NCBI GenBank assembly: GCA_903813345.2
Contig: CAIIXF020000080.1
Span: 62,001 to 126,000 of the forward strand
DNA: 64,000 nucleotides
Reading direction: 5' to 3'
From: Owenia fusiformis
Lineage: Eukaryota > Annelida > Polychaeta > Sabellida > Oweniidae
Positions within the stretch are counted from its first letter, which is position 1. Each line of letters opens with the position of its first letter. Shown one piece after another: positions 13,201 through 28,200 of this stretch. Position numbers and translations under genes: made by a program. The notes under the pieces were generated by a model. The model was not told where the DNA came from. It ran no database searches and saw only the letters and a program-made list of their open reading frames with translations.

Positions 13201-16200
13201 AAAAGAACATGATCGACTTTGCAGCGCTCATTTCTTGTCAGGTACAGTGTAGTAATCGAAACAGACCTGGTTTTCTAAATCATAAGTAAAATAAAATTTT
13301 ATTAATTATAAAGTTATCAGTAAATAATGCACATTCAAATGCCACGCATTGTGTCAGTGGCGTAGCCAGGATTTGGTGACCGGGGGTTCTATTTTTATGT
13401 TATTCATAAATCCCCCTCCCCTTCATTAGGGTTCCTCAAATAATGCAATTTGTACAATTACACTCCCTCCAAAAGTTTGGCAATCCTAACTAACCCATTG
13501 GATTATGTATTAAAGCATCTTTAAGTTTGAATTCTTATATGCATATTTTGTAAAGAAAAAACTATTTTGGGAGGGGAAATATAATTCATTTTAATACCTT
13601 CATTAGCTTAAGTCGACAATTGAATTTGAAATTTTATTTAACAAAAATGATGTCTTTATTTATGTTAAGCAGAGTCTGAAAGTAATAGGCTGTTATCAAG
13701 AAACCTCTCCCATTGAAATAACACAGGACGTAAAAATGATTTTCAAAAATGACCCTGTAGCTTTGTAAGGCAACGTGCAAAAAAAGTCAGACATCTTTGG
13801 TGAATTTTCTGCATCAAAATATATTTTGGTGAATCTTTTACTGAATACATATCCTGAAATCTGATTTGCCCCGAATCCACCATTATTTTTGGTATAAATT
13901 TACGGTAGATTTCGGTAAAATTACGGTAGATTTTTTATGGTCGTTTTTACGGGAAAAATTGTAATTTTTTACGGTAGTTTGTCATTTTTTACGGAAAACG
14001 AAAACTTGTTTTACGGTAGATTCCCATAAAAATACGGTAGGCAGGTATGGTATTACTGATGAAAATATATTTTATTCAAAGAACTGGGTCTCGGTTATAT
14101 TGTTTTAAGAAGTTAAAAATATTTCTTTGGACGTCCCCAGAGCTCAGTGGTTAGTCCCCCGGAACAAATCAACTGCTGATAATAAAAACATTTTGGTGGA
14201 TATAAATCATATATAAATACAAGCGACTGTGCTACGTTTTCATGACATTATAAAATAGAAAAATTAGTGGAATCTCACTGGAAAAGCATAATTTTGTATA
14301 TTGAAATGAAGGGAGTCTTTGTAATTCGCCATATTTCTATCGGTTTTTTTCTTCGTAAAATGTTTGCTATGTAAATAATATAAATACATAACTTGTATTT
14401 TTAACGTCAAGTTGCAGTTGAAGATAGATAGAATAAGAACAAATTACCTTTTTGATCATAGCTTTGATGTTCAAACAGATAATAAGGGCCTAAGGTACTG
14501 TCGTTTTTTCGAGGTCTCCTCTTCCGCAAGGAGGATTGGCTCCCAGAGTGCACCACCGATATTCTGTCCCATATATGGGTATGTCGTAATACAAAATTCG
14601 AATTCAAACAGCCGCCATTTTGTTCACTTCAACATTTAAATCGTGAATTTTGGTCTTATTTCCAAACGAAAAATTCCAAAACTCACAAGAAATGATCGAG
14701 ATATTGGTTCGAATCTTTTGAACTGTTTATTTTGAATTTATAGTCGGTTTTAATTTCAGAAAATAACGACATTTCGACGTTTTCATTGTTGGAAAATATC
14801 GAGTTTCGATCCTGGGAGCCAATCCTCCTTGCTCTGCCGAAGGCAGCGCGAAGTAGGAGCGTAGCGACTACTTTGCGGGAGACCTCGAACCATTGATCAC
14901 GTTTGCTCCTGTAATTATTCACTTCTTCACCTCTTTAAAATGTGATTTCAATCAGTTGATCAAATTTTCGGACTTTGACCTCAATTTCAAATATTAATAT
15001 TTATAAGAAAAAATACTGACTCATTGATATATTTTTAAAAGTCTTTTAAATAAAGTGAAATGAAGCCAAAATCAGCTAAAATTATGCAATGTCGTAAAAT
15101 GGCGTGACTGGAATATGATGCAATCACCCGTGACGTCAGAAACGTATTGCCACATCAACAACTAAACAAACAATTAATATAGACTTCACTGATTGGTTTA
15201 AAGATTCTTCGCATCATTTGTGACGTCATTAACATGTTACCCAACCAACAACTAAACAAATAACAAATAGGCATATAGGTTCGTTCAGTGCCACGCTCTT
15301 GAATCAGTTATAAACAGGGATAATCAACAGATATATGAGAGGGTCAGGCATTTTTTTTGACTTGGAGACCTCGACTCGAGGAGTTTGCTGCATTTTCTTG
15401 TTTTTGAGTTTTACACATTTTTACTATTTCTTTGGCATCCAAGATAGCGGATGTGCGTTGGTGACGTCACAATATGTTATTACCTCATAAAAGAACTTGA
15501 TATGTATCATGTTAGACGCATTGTCCAAGAGTCTCCCGAAAAATAGATGTACCATTTCTAGCTGGTATTTCTGTAAATGTACATGAGATCGGGACATAGT
15601 ATGATGTGTAAATGGTGATCTGGAAATTGTGTCATCAATGGATTAGGTGAATGATTTATAAAATATTCAACTGATGAATGGAGACTGTTGTGATTCACTC
15701 TTAAAAATGCATTAGAAATACTTCATACTTTTTTTGTGGACGCCCTGTAGTTCATTTGATCTACGGGAATTGTTTTTGAGATGACTGGGGAAATTAACGT
15801 TTAAGTTTTTGAGCACCAAGTAGATTCAAACCAAAAACCAATGATGTAATGATCTGGAATGTATACTGAATAGCATTGTGCAATAATAATATTTTGCGAC
15901 AAATTGATTCCCTTCAAAGTGTCATTTGACAATCTTTCACGTGACATAAAATTTCTGCTCTAAAAATGAAATCAGATTGCGATAAGGTATCACATGATAT
16001 AATCTAAATGGAGTCAAACTTGTACTGTTTTATTACATTTTGAAAAGCATCCATGCATGTACTAACCCATCCTGATAATGCACTCATACTTTGCCTTCAT
16101 GCATTATATATTTAAGGATTGGAGCGATGATTAATTTAGGGAGCAATACCCGAGTGGAATGAATCGGCCACAATGCATTGAGCCCTTGGCTTAATAGATT

Positions 16201-19200
16201 ATTTTCACATATTGCAAAATAGTTTATACAATTTCACTTCAAAGATACGGAATGAAATAAAAGAATATATTTTCAGGAAACTTTTTGCAAGGGTCAAGTT
16301 GTCACCTTAACAAACATTCATCACTTTCCAATTCACCTGCATAAGCTCGCACTTGGCTTGTTATGATACTATTTATAAATTCTACTCAACTATGAAATTG
16401 ATCAGCTTGTCAGTTTTATCATTTTAACTAGAATTTAAAATGACATTGGGTGCATATTGCAATGCAGTTATATAAAAAAGCGTGTTCTAATTGGTTGGAA
16501 CTGGACACACCTTGCCTAGTTATGTGTGAATTATTGGTTTGTACATGCACTCATGCTTTAAATTACCAAAATAGAATGACGCAGGATTCTCTATTCATTA
16601 TTTAATATAGGGTCGGTCGGTTCGAATTCCTTATTAGAAATATTGCTTTATTATTTATCAATAGGTAAAACTAAATCCTACTGCATAACAGATTTTGCAA
16701 CGGTTGCAATTGCTGTCTTTGGGGATCTCAGAAGATCTTCCAGGCTCTTAGCAGCATTTGACAGCGCCTCTTCTACTTGTTGTGCAGCCCATGGTAAGGC
16801 AATTTCGACAGCATCTGATATGGACTAGTAAAAATTTGGATAATTAATAGTACAATAACATTTAGTTCAAGGGGCAAATAGTACAGTATTATTACCACCG
16901 TTTATGTCCAGGGCTGAAATAGAAAGAACTGAGTACCACTGAACGGAAATTATACGCATCGAATGATATCTCATTTCCTGGGGAACATTGCCGGGCTGTT
17001 ATATCCATTATTGGCCCGCTACTATGGTCAACCACTTTGATTTCACATATTGCTCAGGTCAATATAGTAAATTCGAACATGATTGTATTCACGCCTTCTA
17101 TAAACTGTAAACAAAGTCATCATTTCACTCAGGGTATATTCGCGAAGAATACCCCTGGTAATATGTCTAATGTGTGACGTCATTGCGGCGTGTCATAGTA
17201 ATGGCGGACCATAATGAATATTCGAACATGACTGTATTCTATCAACTGTGAACAAAGTCAATGCTTCAGCTGGGTTATATTCGAGATCAATTCCTCGGCT
17301 CTGTACTAAGTGTTTCGTTCAGTGCACTCATTGGTCAGTGTAGGCCGTTCCGTTCTTTCGCATCCCCCTCTTTTCTGCAAAATTCTAAATGGCAGGGAGA
17401 AATTGTCTGGAGCCAAAATTTTCTGTCGGAGCATTTGTAAACTGTTATCTCAATAAAAAACTTAAGTCGGGGTCAGGAGGTAAGTAAACAAATTGGAACA
17501 GCCAAACGCCTCAACCGGAAGTAGAAATGAAAAAAGTGAAAATGAACATCGAAATTGACGATTTTGCAATATTCTGGTGAGTTTTCATGTTCGAATCGTA
17601 ATATAGACCTCAGAGCAGGGCTACTAGTATCGAATACACCCCTAGGTCTCCCTTCGGTCGTTCGGGGTACAGAAAACGTTTGTGCCTAGACCCTGCGGGG
17701 TGTATTCGAAACTAGAAGCCCTGCTCTTCGGTCTATATTTCTTAATTCGAAACATTTTGTTGAGTTTTCATGTTCGGATCGTAATATAGAACTCGGAGTA
17801 GGGGTAATATCGTCAAATACACCCCTTAGGGTTAGGCACAAAAGCTTTCGAACTCCGCACTCCCTTCGGTCGTTCGGGGTACAGAAAATGTTTGTGCCTG
17901 TCCCTGCGGGATGTATTCGACGATATTACCCCTGCTCTTCGGTCTATATTTCTTTAATAAATGCCTTCTTAACTAGAACTTATCCACTAAAATAGGCTCG
18001 GCAAGGTGGTAATAATGTATCATAATATAAAGAATACGTGGCCAAGGAAAGGCATATGGATTGCAATAACAAGCTTCCAATATAAAATCCAATACAAAAA
18101 TATATATTCCATATATTCCAAAGGTTTAGTACTTTGAAGCAAATGTTCTAACAAATGGTGGCTGAACTATACTGCCAGTGCACAAACTCAAGTTAGTGGG
18201 TATGGCCATATTTGGTATATAGCCTGGTTCAGGCTAAATATCTTAAAATAAACAAGATCGAAGTATTTTTCGGCATATTGCAAAACAACAGAATTAAAGT
18301 ATAATATGTGTATACTTACATTGTAAAATTCTAAGATTGCCTTTTTGATATCCATGACAAGTGAATTCGTCTTTTGTATTACTTCTTTGATTTTAACCAC
18401 GGCATCCGGGAGTCCATTATACTTTCCAAATTGTATCATAGCATGGTCAATAAATCTATTCAGATTTAAATTCTTTGGAACATCCTTGATAGCATCAATC
18501 ATAACATCAAAAACATCTGCTATGCTTATTTGCTGATATCGTTTGATCATATCGCTAAACCTCGTGATAACATTTTTAATATTACCTATGACTTTATTTG
18601 CAATCACATCGTACAACTGGACAAGTTTCAACGCATCATCAAAGCCAAATTCCTGTAATGAATTGTGCAAGAATATCAATATCAAAAAGATTGAGCCAGA
18701 AAATCAATATTTTATAATCCTATTAATGTTGGATTCGGTAGTTTGTAAGTTTGCAAAACATTCAGATATGTATACTGTATTTTGTTGAGGTTTTAGTGAG
18801 ACTGTATCTTAAATCATTGCTTTATATACAAGTCAATATTTTGGTTTAATTCACCTGGAAAATATTCAGCCCGTATTTTACTTCTCCATTGAAACACACT
18901 TCAGCCAAAACAAAATCGAGGTCGAAACCGACGAATTTGATTACACCACGTGCATACACCATATCATGTATATCAACGAGAAAATGTCCACGCAACGGTT
19001 CTGTAATATAAGTTTATGGAGCAATCCATTCCTTAAGATATCATACTTCATATACATATAATGTTTTTGTAAAAGTTTAATCGGATTAAACTAAGATTCG
19101 CAATACAGTTGCTCTGCTTTGCTTTGCGAGCTAAGCTTACATGTAAGTTCCAAGTACTGTACTACAAAAAAAGAGAAACAGGTCTACCTGCTTGCGTTAA

Positions 19201-22200
19201 CTCTACATGAACATGTTTGCTCGTTTTTGGTATCACTGAGAATTATACATTGATTTGATGAACCACTTACCTACTTGCAAAGACAATACGTTTTTTATCA
19301 ATAAACCAAACTTGGCTCCGATTTCATCAATTCCAATTCGCTTTTCCCAATCGATTCCGGGTAGTTCTATGTTTATATCAATTAACTTATACTCAAGAGG
19401 GTTAATTCCTCGTTTTTGCCGATGTCGGACTGACATTTCCCGTACCTTCTTATGAAGACTCGTGTTTCGATAGCTACAAAGCAATTAATTTGTTATCATT
19501 ATTCAGTCGAGGACGCTAACTATAATTAATAATAATTATTGCAAGGATAGTGTCTGACTAATATCCTAATTTTAACCAAGGATACAAATATAAAAAATAT
19601 TCGAAACATAGCTTTACATGAATATTCAATTATAAATTAATAATGCCTATGGCACCGTATTGTTTCTATCCTACCCGAGATGAACTATATTTCGTATCTC
19701 CTGCACATCAACAGCATGTGAGTGCATCCAATATTGTATAGATGCCTGATGACGTACATGTGGCTCTGGGTCAGTCAGAGCTACTGACAAGATGTGGTGT
19801 GCTGCCTACGAATAATTAATATGAACTATTATCATGGAAATTATGCTAATATGCAAGACATATTGGATTTTTAAATAATTTACAAATTCATTTTTTATGG
19901 ATTATACTCAAGAAAACTTAACGTGAATAGCAAACCTCATCCATTTGATAGTGTCGCAAAGCCTGAACTGCACTGCGCTTTAACAAAGATGGCGTATCAC
20001 TGTGGGAGATGTACGATAAAACATAAGGAAAGGAAGATTCATCAGCAGCATTGCCAATGGCATGTATAAGACCCGCTTTGTGGTGCAAGTGTGAATCAAG
20101 TTCTCTCTCTGACATGGCTGATCGAATTACTCGATGTGAAGCTTCATCTGTAAATTGAAATAGGAATTTTTATTTGTGATTACTCTCTACTATATCAATA
20201 GTACATCAATAGTACGGACAACTACAACATGATAAGTGATGTAGTTGTATAGTTATGTATGATGCTATTTAGGATCACATTGAAATATTAAATACCGTGG
20301 TATCCGAGATGTGAGTGCAACTTGTCAATAATTCGTTTTCCCATATTCACATTGTGTTTCGTAAATGTTTTCGCCATCGAACCAAGTGTTAGGATTGCTC
20401 GATTTTTCACTTTGTATGCATCGTCCTCATCTAAAAGATTTTAAACATTTTGATCATTTGTTCTCAACATAATTAAATTATAAAAAAAACTCTTCACGGA
20501 ATCACAATCCACCTTAACTTCAACTCTCCAACTTTTAATAACATATTAAGTAAGCATTATATACACAGTACAAATCGAAATGTTGTAGTTATAGTGTCAG
20601 AAATGGCTCAAACTTCAGTGCTTATATTATATTAATTTGATATATTTCAAATATTCCAAATAATGTTTAAAACATCAAACAAGAAAAAACGTATCATATC
20701 TATAAAAAATAAAAGTAAAAGCAATTTTTCAAAACATAAAAAGGGAAAATGTTCAAAGCAAATGTTGAGAACTTCAAGTAAAAAAAAACTGAGTCGAATA
20801 GTCGAATAAGAAATGTTCTATAGTTCAAAGTAAGTATACATCGGTTTCGTGTACAAACTTTTGTATATTTTTCTTGAAATTGTTGATCCTATGTACATTT
20901 TTCTAATTCGAACTTTTTGATTTTTCTATTCAAACAGTATGGTGATACTTATTTTTATATTCAAACAGTTCGACTTCATTAATATCTTTTATAAACATGC
21001 GCAAGAATTGGAATAATCTGATCGTCCCCATGAAACCTATGAACTGATCCGCATTGGCATACTAATCACACATCACAGTGCGCTTGCGCAGACTCCAGAA
21101 TGCCGGACTGTTTGAATAAAAAATGATCTTGCAAGTGGAATGTTGATTTCTTAGTTCGAACTTTTGATCCTTTTTGGTTCGAACTTTTTGCATAAAGACG
21201 CTCAAAATCCCATGGGTAATAGGTATCTACATACCTTCGAAGCGTGATCTATTGGCGAAAGCATATGCCTCTATAACGTCGACCGCCATCTGAAAATTAG
21301 TTTTCTTTGAGATATTTTGATTTTTGTAGACGCAAAATATTCAGTTAAAGAAATACCTCAGGAAGAATATTCTAAAACATAAATCGACCATTATCAGATA
21401 TGAACGGAAAATTCAACAAATTAAACAAATCTGGAAGATTTTTTTCATGAGAAAGATTACGATTGAATTGCTAAATGAATAGGCGCACGACAAAAGAAAT
21501 ATGTTAGGTCTTCTCGGATTTTTTTGAAGTGATGGGCTTCTAAGATATAAGGTCTATTAAAAAAGGCGCAGCGTAGCCAACGTGCAAATGCCAATGTTTT
21601 GCTATAAATCAAGCAATAAGGGTCTACACGACCTGTTATAAAGTGACGTTATTATTTATTTTTTTTTTTTATTTATTTTTTTATTATCATATTCATTTAG
21701 TATTACATTAACAGTGTTGGCACTTGATACCCATAAAAGGGCATATCAGTGCTAAAATCAAAAGTTGTACAATATAAAAATATATTACAATTTATATGAA
21801 TTGAATAAAGCAAGAAATACAATTATAGATATCATACCAGTTCATGTTATAAAATACGACAATATACAAAAATGCCTGCACATAAACAATTCAAAAGTGA
21901 AAAATACAAACATAATACAATTGTGGAAGAATAACAGTACATGCTCATGGCTCAGTAACAATTTATTAAGGTTTTTTTGTAATTGTATTTAAAGGAGTAA
22001 AATGATGGTAAAGATTGAAGGGATGTTGGTAGTTTGTTCCATATTATTGTTCCAGAGTATTGAATTGATTTTTTTGTTAAGTTTGATTTAAATTTGCATG
22101 GGATAATGTGATGGATTTGTCTCGTGGTACGAGTGTGTCTGAAATTGAAATACTGTTTAAATAAATGGGAAGGAAAATGTGCTGGTTCTTTAACTATATT

Positions 22201-25200
22201 AAACATGAATTTTGCTTTTTCTAATTTATGAATATCAAAGATAGTTAATATATGTAATTGCTTGAATAGTGGTAAACTTGGGTGAAGTAAATCTAAATTT
22301 AAAGATAATTTGACAAATTTTTTTTGAATTGCATAAATCTTGTCTAATAAAAATTTGTTGGCATTTCCCCATATGATGTTACAATATGAAATGTGAGAAT
22401 ATATAAGTGAGTAGTATATATCTAGCAAAGCTGTTAAATGTAATTTGTAGCGTATTTTGTAAAGTATACCTAGAGTTTTGGATATTTTCGAAATAATATA
22501 AGATATATGTTCGTTCCAATTTAATTTATTGTCAATTATTACTCCAAGAAAGTTTGTTTTTTCAACTCGTTCAATAGTATTTCTATCAATAATTAACTGA
22601 TATTTGGGATCATTGAGTTTAGTTTTTGATTTAGTAAAGATCATATAATTAGTTTTATCTATGTTGAGTGAAAGTTTATTGTTCTTGAACCAATTAGAAA
22701 TATTAATCATTTCATTATTTGCAATTTTGAATAAGTTTTCTAGGTTATCATCTTCGAGACATATATTAGTATCATCAGCAAAAATAACTAATTTGAAAAT
22801 ATCTGATACCTTAAAAAGATCGTTTATATATAGTGTAAATAATACTGGCCCCAAGACAGAGCCTTGAGGGACACCAAAAGTTAAAGTTTCATTTTTATCT
22901 GAATATGTATCCTCAATAAAAGTTTTTAAAGGACGGTTTTTTAAATAACTTCTAAACCAATCATTAGCAACACCGCGAAAACCTAACATTTCTAGTTTAT
23001 TTAGTAAAATTGTATGGTCAATGGTATCAAATGCCTTGGAAAGGTCTAAATATAAACCTAAAACATGTTTTTTATTATCTAAAGCAAAACGAATTTGTTC
23101 AGAAAAAGTAAGAATGGCCATATAAGTTGAATGTTTTTCTTTAAAACCAAATTGCCTTTCATGCATTAGATTATTAGTTTTAAGAAATGTAGAAAAACGT
23201 TTATGCATTACTTTTTCAAGAAGTTTAGAAAAAACACTCAGTAAAGAAATAGGTCTATAGTTCTTAAAAAGTGATCTTTCTCCTTTTTTGAAAAGTGCTA
23301 TTAATTTTGTAATCTTTAGTTTATCTGGAAAAATACCTGATTGCAGTGAAAGGTTAACAATATGTGTAAAAGGAGTAGCTATATTGAATCTAGCATGTTT
23401 AATTACCATGGGCTTTATATCGTCAAAACCAGGTGCTTTATCACCAAGTCCCTGCATTAATGTTAAAATTTCATCTTCAGTAACAGGATCCAGAAATATA
23501 GAATGTATGTTTCTCGTAATATTGGCAAATGGTGACCCATTGGAATTAATTTTTGATGCAAGTTTTGGACCAACATTTGCAAAGTATGAAGAAAAATTGT
23601 TTGCCACAGTTAATTTATCTTTCGTTAAAGTATTATTTATAAGCATGTTAAATTCAGATGCATTTGAATTATTATTTCTTTTCAAAATGTTATTAATAAT
23701 TGACCAAGTTTGCTTAAGATTACCTTTAACTTCATGGAATTTATAGCTATAATGTTTTTTTTCAGAAAAGCGAATTATATGTTGCAATTTGTTTTTATCA
23801 CAAAGCTATTGTCATTGTTGGTTTTGTAAAATACGCTATCATACATAATATAAAAAATAATCGAAAATAATGAATTTAGAACGGAAGGGGGGTGAACGGA
23901 GGGGGGGGGGTAATGTATGTATAAGGCATGAGATAAGAGATGTAACTTGATTTTATTTCTAATAACTCCAAATGTTTTTCACCTGTTCACTCTTCAGAGT
24001 TGTAACATTCAGTTGTTACTAAGTTCATTTTTCAAATACACGTTTTCTCTTCCACTTTAAAGTCATATTACTCCCCCCCCCCTCCGTTCGATTTTAATTA
24101 TTTTCGATTTTTTATCTAACGTATGGAAACTTATTTGAAAAATCCAACCGTGACATTAATTGTGGGATAAAAACGTCACTTACACGTATTTATTACATAT
24201 CGTGTAAACCATTAGCTTGATTTATGGCAAAAACAAAGATTTGTGCACGTTGTTGACGTTGCGTTATCTTAGAAGCATATTTGTTCAAAAAAATCTGAGA
24301 AAACCTAATATATTTTCCCGTACCCTGCACCTATTCATTTAGCTATTCAATTGTTAACATTCCTTTGAAAAAAATAAATCTTGCAGATTTGTTGACTTTT
24401 CTAGCAACAATCATCTACTCCCCCCACCGTTCATTGCTTCCGATCACCGGGCGTGATTATATGACCTACCCCTGGTGGAGGGAATTCTAGCTTTACAAAA
24501 TGCAGCATCCCCCCTGCTACGAGTTTTGCATCTGCTTTCGAATTTCTCAGCACATGTTTCACAATCAGATCGAGTGAATGATTGGTACCCATCATTGCTA
24601 TCACATCCATTGTTACATATTGCAAGGCAAAGTCAAATGATGTATTTGGCTGGATATCGAGCTGGGCCTTCGCGAATATTGCGATATCAGGATCTGATAA
24701 ATGCTTCATTAGTTGAGCTGCAGTTTGAAGATAGTTTGTGCGATCTACGGAATCTGAAAGTATATTAAAAATATCGAACTGGTTTTATTAGTTTTAGTAA
24801 GTAAACATAGAGGAGGTTAAATGGTTTGTTACAGTTGAATGAATACCAACTTGATATGATATAATGTAACATTATATCATATCAAGTTGGTATTCATTCA
24901 ATCTGCTTTGTTCAAGAATGTAAAGCTCAAAACGGATCAATCAATCTTTTTGCATGTACATGTATTATATCATTAACTACTGACCTGCATTTGGTATCTT
25001 GGCAACCATAGTCAAATTACCGAGAAGTGCATCGCGTATTTGGTCAAGTGGCTTTATATGGACAGCATTGTACCTTGGAACAACTAAATCATCTTCTTTT
25101 AGATCCTTTGGTTCAACGACACGTGTATGATTGTCACTTGTAAGAATTGCAGTTAGGTGGAGATGATCATGGGATAACACCGTCATTATAGGTAGCACTT

Positions 25201-28200
25201 GGAAATAAGAAACATTTAATTGATTTGTTTTCATGATTGTTGATTACGAGGAGTGCTTCAAAAGATATGGACAAAATTTTATAGGGGTCACATTCATTAT
25301 TAGTGTTTTCTACAGTCTCAAAATTGATTTTGTACTCAGATCGTGAAAAAATAACACTTAGCTAAAAATCTCTTACTTTCCAGAAGTAAATACAACATTC
25401 AACCTAACAGCACATAACCTTTCTTGCGTCAACCATTGAGCATAAGCTCAATATCCAAGAGATAAGAAATAAAGTTCAATTAAATCAGACTTACTTACGG
25501 GAAGTTTTGAGCTCACGTGCTTGACGTTTTATGTAACAGATTCGGTTGTTTTGCCATTCAAATGTTTTTTATTCCCGGACTAATCAATTTAAAAGTGCAT
25601 ATCTTTATTTTTATTTACTTTGCATAATTCAGAAACAGTCATAGACAATTAGTGTCTAAATGCCTATGATGAGTGTGATTTGACTAATCTGATATGATTA
25701 AGATTTCTGTGCTGCGAGTATTGACGAGGCAGTGTGTCAAAATTCAAATATATCAGGTGTCCCAAAAAATGAGACACTTATTGACAAGTATTTTCTCGGC
25801 AACTGATGAACCAAATTCACTGAAAACTTGTACAAGTTAAAGTAGCTTAAGAGTATCACTAGTATGTTGTAAAAATATATTGTTAGAATAAATATGGATA
25901 AGTATTTTTGCTAAGAAATGGATTGATAAGTGGCTTTTACAATGAAAATTGTTATTTTAACATACTGTTTTGAATCAAAAATACACATATGATATGAGTG
26001 CCTCAATTAACGTTGTCAAAGAATTTGGCTCATCTATTGCCGAGAAATCACTTGTCAAATTGCTTCGTACAAACGTTATGAAGTTCTCATAGCATTAATT
26101 CCACGGTATGGGATCTTTTGACATGCCATCTTGAATTTTTTAGTACTCACATAACATTTATCTGATCTTTTTCATAATTTTGTACCTTGCTAACGATACT
26201 CTCGTGCTACTTTGCACGGATTTTCAGTAAAGGATTGGTATCGATATGGTGAACTTTTTGAACACGATCTTTCTCTTAAACCAGTCATCAAAACATTCTG
26301 AAAATTTTACACATGGTCAATTTGATGGTCATATTTTGAAATATATATATCCTTTTCTCTAATTATTTTAGAGAACACACCAGATATTTCTTTTGTTCTT
26401 GGTATCATATGTTCGAAATGAAATGAAACATCTATCCGAACCTCATTGAAACAAAGCGACATGAACACAATGTATTTAGGTCTCTCGACATTGTAATTGT
26501 ATAAAGGAAAGTTTGGTTGATTTTAAAAAAGTATCTTGTTAATGAAATAAAATGTTTATCTTAATTTTGATCTATTTTGAGGGGTTTTGTTTTAGGTTTT
26601 TGCATACTTTTTGTAAAATCAACCAAAATTTCCTTTGTATACTGTAATATTGAGAGGTCTAAGAAAATGTTGTATATGCTATTTTATTCCTACAAGGTTC
26701 GGAAAGACATTTTATTTCATTCTCAAGAATTGGTAGAAAGGAACAAGAAACGATTGCATTAAAAAACAAAAAATGTTAACAAAACATAAAATATATATAA
26801 ATAGATTTTGCATATATGTTGCCAATCAGTCAACATTACATAAATGACGTTGTTTTACAGAATGTTTTCAATAATTGTTTTAAGAGAAAAACATTGTTGA
26901 ATTTTAGTTCACCATGTCGACACCTGATGGGACACCTGATATTTTTATGGTTATTTTAAAATGACTTATTTCTGTTAATCCTACAGGTAACTAATGATCC
27001 TTTTAGGTAGCCATATGTCTTGACAATACTCGCTGTACAGTAATTTCAGGGGTGCTCATGTGTGCTCAAAATAAAGCGTATCAACACTTCCGGAATTAAC
27101 GAAGTCAGTCTGTTTTACTCTCTATTTTTTATCTCTTTAATATAGTGCTTATTATCAACGGTTGGCGCAAAAAGGTTACGTGGCGTTTGGTTAAATGTTT
27201 TATAACTTCTGGAAGGTAAGTGACAGTGACATTCTTTAGCTAAGTCTTATTTTTCACGATAAAATTACTCAAAAATATTCAATTAGAAGACTGAAAAATC
27301 TAGAAGGCATGTAAGGTTCCCATTCATGAGGTAACTCTTTTTCAATGTCAACTAATTGCATTTCTTATGCTCAACAGAAAAAACTCACCAATGTCACTAG
27401 CCCATCCTTCTCCATGGTCCTTAGTAGGATCCCCGGGCAGTCGTCTGCCACTTTCGTACCTTAATATAATGTCGTGAAAGAATGTGTTTATCACTTACTC
27501 TGGTTACATATAGCACCGCGTTTACTAGCGGATAGGAAGAGTTGATTTCAATATCTCTGGGTGTGTGAGCTATATCAATGTCCGCGTAGTTCAGGATGGT
27601 TGTCATACAATTGCCGGGGTAAAACAACGATACCGTGAAAGTATTCTCTCGACATAAATTATCCCCTTCAGGGTCACCTATATATATTTTCTTGAAAAAT
27701 CCAGGTGATAAATATATTATGATTATGATTATGACTGCGCGCTCAACAGAACAATTGGTCGATACTGAGTGAAGTCAGTGTTGCAAGATAATTAACACCT
27801 AAAGCGATCCTGTACATATAGTACTTAGGCTCCATCTTTGAACTGCCCGCGGCGCAAGTAAACTGCATTATATCATGTATATCTAAGTTGAGAAGTAATC
27901 AAATTATTAAGTAAAATGCTTCCTTATAGGAATCGCAGCCGATGAGATCGGAGAGGCGTCAGTCCATCAACATTTGTGGTACAAATTAAACTATTCGTAT
28001 TTAGTCGTATGAACATTTTTGTTTGTCCATTGCTGTATCTATCTGACCTGTCATTGCCCTGACATCAAATAATCCAGAGTGTGCAAGGGATTATGGATAT
28101 TAAATCAATACACGAACTGTACAGACGTTATCGTCATATATGATCTTACCCAGACGAAGGCTTGTTTGGTGCTGTAAAGTTGACAGCAGACACAACACGT

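Noticed and set aside
14134-14165. GAGCTCAGTGGTTAG, like a tRNA A box
   Set aside because: No B box or cloverleaf follows, so no tRNA or clear SINE is called.
27841-27990. Ankyrin-like minus-strand string VDGLTPL
   Set aside because: Too short, no flanking splice support, next to no other repeat unit.
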